Origin: Priapulus caudatus
Taxonomy: Eukaryota > Priapulida > Priapulimorpha > Priapulimorphida > Priapulidae
Reading direction: 5' to 3'
NCBI RefSeq assembly: GCF_000485595.1
Contig: NW_014577081.1
Coordinates: 54,721-87,421 of the forward strand
Length of the DNA: 32,701 nt
The position numbers were made by a program, and so were the translations under genes. Positions 1 through 32,701 of the stretch are shown one piece after another (positions within the stretch are counted from its first letter, which is position 1; each line of letters starts with the position of its first letter). Below the pieces are notes generated by a model, which worked only from the letters and a program-made list of their open reading frames with translations, made no database searches and had not been told where the DNA came from.

Positions 1-2497
1 AACTTACATAACTATCTCAACGTACATTCTTTTGAGAAGGTTCCTGATACCACCCCTGTGCACTCCACTGTTTCGGCGTGTATGTGAACACATTTGGGAC
101 TAACAGGGTTTACTAGAATCCCACCACTCCACCACAGAGTCACCGCAGTAGACGTTAGATGAGCGCTGTCGCTCTGCGGCACTTGTTCTTCATTGATGGC
201 GATCAAGCGCAAGTTTCCCAGGTGCTAGGGTCGATGTTACACTTTTGTAGGTTGCGTTTGAGTACATCCTTGTAGCACTTTCTTTCTCCTCCTCTCGTGC
301 GTTCACCTTGTCGCAACTGGGAATATAGGACTTGCTTAGGAAGTTTGTGGCTAGGCATTCGGGTAACATGGCCAGCCCAGCGGAGTTGGTGATGTATTAA
401 CAGTGCTTCGATGCTAGTTGTCTTGGCTTGTCAGATCTAACGGTATGCTCTTGTTTACAGAAATTCTGGGCGACATGACATATAACCATAACACAACAAA
501 AATACATATAACGTGTGGGCGCAATTGGAATAGCAAGGACAAACAGCTAATTGCAGGAAGGGTTGGGTACGAGGGAATACTTTTTTCATGGTTTCCATAA
601 GTCAACCCAAGTACTGTATAATTTCTAATTTCCCCACTATAATGTGTGTAGGTCTCCCGGAGGGTACTGCAGGCCTGTAAATAATAAAATTGTCAAAATA
701 TAAAACGTGCTATAGAAAAGGTATTTATTGTTTCAACATCTTAAAAGGCAATATATGAGTGAAAAATATACCAAGACTATCATCTATATTCAACATAGCA
801 CTGCCATTTCATGATAGATACATGTACATAATTATTAATTACACTTGACAATTAGCATGATTTGCAAACTGCTATTTGCATATTGTAACTGAAAATACTT
901 AATAAAGTAGAATATTTACTTTACAATCACAACTTTACACGCAAAAGTATATAATTCATGCCGAAAGTTTTCTGAATCTTGTTTCTTCTGTTATTTGTCT
1001 GTGATAAAGGAGGTGGCTACAAGATATAACGGGATATTTACAGTTTAAAATCACAGTTATATATTATTGGATGACACAACCATGAACCTGTGTTTAGTTA
1101 CTGACCAATTTTTAAAGCTGTCAGTTATTAACTGCCTAAATTCTATATTCATAATATACACTCAAAATATCAAATCGTCTACGGCGGGATGCACGAGTTG
1201 AATCATGCCATTAAAATGATGCACGGTAAACGGTTGCTTCAATTGGAATGTTTTAAAACGCAACACAACTTCACAGTTACATTGTAATTAAAAGGCAAAT
1301 TTATTTCTCCCTAGCATCGTATTTTTACGTCTGCTTTGATGTCGCCGATCACTTACCGTTATACTTCACAAAGGGAATAACAACGCACATAACTTGCAGT
1401 CTTACGATTGGAATGCTGTGCCAATTCTTGTTAACGTAACATTGAATCACCTTAATTATCTGCCACTCGGAAAACACACACAGGAGGATAACAAGCAATA
1501 TTCCACGATTGCTGCAGTGAACGCTTGAGCAGAATTAAAAGCCATGTGCAGACATTGCATAGCATCCACATTCGATTATGCCACAACTCAGATTTAAAAA
1601 AAATCGACATGGGGAATAATAATTAGCTGCCGAGCTACACTAAAAAACGACCATAAACGACTATACACACAGATTACAGTTAAACAATGATTATTAATTA
1701 AAAGTTGATATGCAGTCATTAAAAATATACATTTTTCTCTTTCACTCCAGTTAATTTCACACGTATTTACAAGGGGAATGTTTAGTCACAACCTTTAGAT
1801 TTACTGTAAAAACAAGAATAGAATTAGCACTAGCTGGACTTCTGGCTTCAGATATACATTAAACAATTGCACAGTACTATTGGAACTGACTGGAACTTCC
1901 CAAAAACTAGCACACAGCTCTTCTGACTTGAACGTAACATCAAATTTTAGCTGTAATTTATTAATGAAATGCTTTACAGGATGACACTGCATAGAGTTCT
2001 AGTTTTTCCTAAAGGAACGAGATGGTCTTTACATGACTCAGTCAGTGAAGTCACCCTCAGATTCTAAACCAATCAACTACACACACATATCCACGACCAC
2101 TGCCGGGGTAAAACAAACAGAAACGATCACTTGCAACACGATGCCTCAGAGATCAGGTCCGCCGTGGATGCAGGCGTATGCTTCCCAACAGGCGCTGCAC
2201 AACGCCACTCCCCAACAGAGGTGAACATCTTCGCACCACATCGCCGCTACTATACATGATCTATATCTTAGAAATGGATAGTGCACTATGGGAATTATGT
2301 GACGTCACTTGGCCAACATATTGATTGGCACAAAGGTAGAGATCTAAGCAGAGGAAGTTGGACACTGTTTAATTAAACGCACTTCATTAAATTAATACGC
2401 TTAAAACAGATTCCTGCTCGCCAATATGACGGCCTGGTGGTCTCATCTTTAGCTTTGCAGTGATGGGACAATGATGTTATTGTACACAGACTCCTGG
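1..2497 (-). other. 3' UTR of the MAGI gene and 3' flank
   Basis: No host coding region is visible. The part just below the stop codon must hold the 3' UTR, but I cannot fix the cleavage site. Minus-strand AATAAA appears as TTTATT on the plus strand near 1954, 1309 and 724; an ATTAAA variant lies near 2368. The interval 431-2000 is AT-rich and otherwise featureless. A retrotransposon remnant occupies 213-430. Confidence 0.5.
213..430 (-). mobile_element. Non-LTR retrotransposon ORF2 C-terminal remnant
   Basis: Read on the minus strand, the segment encodes AKTTSIEALLIHHQLRWAGH, VTRMPSHKLPKQVLYSQLRQ, GERTRGGERKCYKDVLKRNL and QKCNIDPSTWE. The TSIEAxLxxxQLRWxGHVxRMxxxRLPKQxLYxEL...GxxKxxxKDxLKxxL pattern is the familiar region after the reverse transcriptase domain of animal LINE elements (established knowledge, not searched). 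It is broken by a TGA soon after the WETCA segment, and a frame-shifted continuation (ALDRHQ) is visible. It is a dead 5'-truncated copy. Confidence 0.8.
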
Positions 2498-31388
<28,891 letters not shown>

Positions 31389-31785
31389 CTATGGACACAA
31401 ATAACCAAATGCAATACATGTAATACCTATATAGTGCAAGAGATTAGTGTAAACAATGACATGGTTAGACTTACAAAGTTTTCATAGTAAGCTCCTCATT
31501 ATTTCTCGCTAATATTTAATATGGAACTATGTTCGAAATATTAAAAAGCTAATAATATCATATAGGTAATAATTGATATATTGAATATGGATATGATGAC
31601 ACCTAAAATCTAGAGTCATCTTAGAGATTTATTTGGATGTAACAAGTGATATTGTGCAATTATTGTCTTTATTTAATTGCACATTATGCCATGTATACAA
31701 TATACAGCATATATGGCAGATAAATATATATTACGTAATGATACGCTCCATTCACACACATTTATTTTATTATTTCGGTCACAGT

Positions 31786-31857
31786 CATAGAAATATATAG
31801 AGTCACCTATATCACACACCTTATACACCTATATAGTCTACCTATATTATTTCTATG
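31786..31857. mobile_element. 72-bp hairpin element with CATAGAAATA ends and 8-bp duplication
   Basis: The left end CATAGAAATATATAG and the reverse complement of the right end CATAGAAATAATATAG form inverted repeats. It is flanked by a perfect 8-bp direct repeat GTCACAGT (31778-31785 and 31858-31865). Such 8-bp duplications are typical of hAT and P-type transposons; the superfamily cannot be fixed from this copy. Confidence 0.85.
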
Positions 31858-32094
31858 GTCACAGTCCATACTTAGCCAGTGCCCATACTGGTGCTGCCAC
31901 CTGTTGATAAAAGTATGCGTACTGCAATAGCAATAAGACGGCTGGTTTGACCATATAATACCAATGATAGCGCAGTAACCCATATAAGAAATGAAAGATC
32001 GAAGTTTAAGTACGAAAATAACTATTTATTTCCTGCACGGCAAGACTAGCTGCACACAGCAACACACAGAGCAGATGCACCGGATGCATAGTAC

Positions 32095-32147
32095 CAAGAG
32101 TGAGATAACAACCTTATTATTATCTTATTGTTATTATAATACTCTTG
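32095..32147. mobile_element. Small palindromic element, copy 5 (CAAGAGT ... ACTCTTG)
   Basis: A 53-bp element with perfect 7-bp termini and looser AT-rich inner arms. It is flanked by ATAGTAC (32088-32094) and ACAGTAC (32148-32154), six of seven matching. Confidence 0.65.
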
Positions 32148-32483
32148 ACAGTACGTTAAAGTACAGCAGTTCGCATGTAGCCACAGCTATCTGTCATACA
32201 TCACCCCTTTCGCTGATAAGTTGCTCGGCTATTTGCGTATCATGATATCGAACTCACGCATCAGATAACTTAGAAACGGTCATTGAGCGTTGGAGAAAAG
32301 AGCCAACTTTCGGTCGTCAAGAATTTCGGTTTAGAATAGGACGTGTTTTATGAAAGCTATCGATCATTCTTTCACGGTAACAGAATCTACATATAATAAT
32401 ATACCAAAATATTTTAATCAATTTCCCACTGAGGCAGTGGATGGCTCATAAATATTGAAGTAAGGAGAGAGGGAGACAGAACC

Positions 32484-32554
32484 ATAGATAGATGGATGGA
32501 TGGATGGATGGATGGATGGATGGATGGATGGATGGATGGATGGATGGATAGATG

Positions 32555-32604
<50 letters not shown>

Positions 32605-32651
32605 CAGATAAATAGACAGACGGATAGATAGATAGATAGATAGACAGATAA

Positions 32652-32701
<50 letters not shown>
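32484..32701. repeat. GATG/GATA tetranucleotide microsatellite
   Basis: (GATG)n changes into (GATA)n with GACA interruptions and runs off the window end. Its true length is unknown and it may be an assembly break point. Confidence 0.97.

Larger units (their letters stand above)
31389..32701 (-). other. Sequence upstream of the first visible exon (intron)
   Basis: Because the exon at 31275-31388 begins mid-codon, this is intronic. It is AT-rich, with two small hairpin elements and a terminal microsatellite. No PDZ0 exon was found here. Confidence 0.7.

Noticed and set aside
31788-31857. Assigning the 72-bp hairpin to the CARGAG palindrome family
   Set aside because: Its termini (CATAGAAATA) and 8-bp duplication differ from CARGAG ends and 7-bp duplications.

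Overview
The window is animal (metazoan) nuclear DNA carrying one large, intron-rich gene on the minus strand. Seventeen exons join in a consistent reading frame into 1,391 residues plus a stop. They encode the end of a guanylate-kinase-like (GK) domain, two WW domains and five PDZ domains, in the order of a MAGI scaffold (membrane-associated guanylate kinase, WW and PDZ, inverted). The 5' end of the gene (start codon, the PDZ domain that normally precedes GK) is not visible and is probably beyond the right edge. Protein divergence, short to mid-sized introns and the repeat types suggest an invertebrate; I cannot name the lineage. Exons are clearly richer in G+C than the AT-rich introns.

Layout, high to low coordinates (5' to 3' of the gene): GK exons 31275-31388 and 22360-22479, separated by an 8.8 kb intron; linker and WW1 (20710-21040, 20315-20394); WW2 (17793-17850, 16383-16555); PDZ1 (11729-11920 and the start of 10358-10701); PDZ2 (end of 10358-10701 and start of 9206-9737); PDZ3 (8620-8969, 8187-8373); PDZ4 (6845-6955, 5999-6204); a possible cassette exon (5552-5785); PDZ5 (4648-4893, 3995-4133); and a long terminal exon (2498-3258). 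Positions 1-2497 hold the 3' UTR and flank, with a retrotransposon remnant at 213-430. I found no second host gene.

The introns are packed with small DNA-transposon-like repeats. The most striking is a set of tiny palindromes (38-81 bp) starting CAGGAG/CAAGAG and ending CTCCTG/CTCTTG. Five are flanked by 7-bp direct repeats (two perfect, three with one mismatch), as expected for target-site duplications. Stem sequences differ between copies, yet the two arms within a copy still match. A separate 72-bp hairpin has a perfect 8-bp duplication. A roughly 300-bp family (three copies) sits within 20 bases of two splice acceptors, and a retrotransposon 3' end sits about 25 bases from a splice donor. 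There are also twin 218-bp terminal-inverted-repeat elements, a pogo-like element, a long palindrome, several minisatellites and many microsatellites.

The protein is expected to be a non-catalytic scaffold under cell-cell junctions or synapses. Its five PDZ domains bind C-terminal tails of membrane proteins, its WW domains bind proline-rich tyrosine motifs, and the GK-like domain has lost the nucleotide-binding loop.
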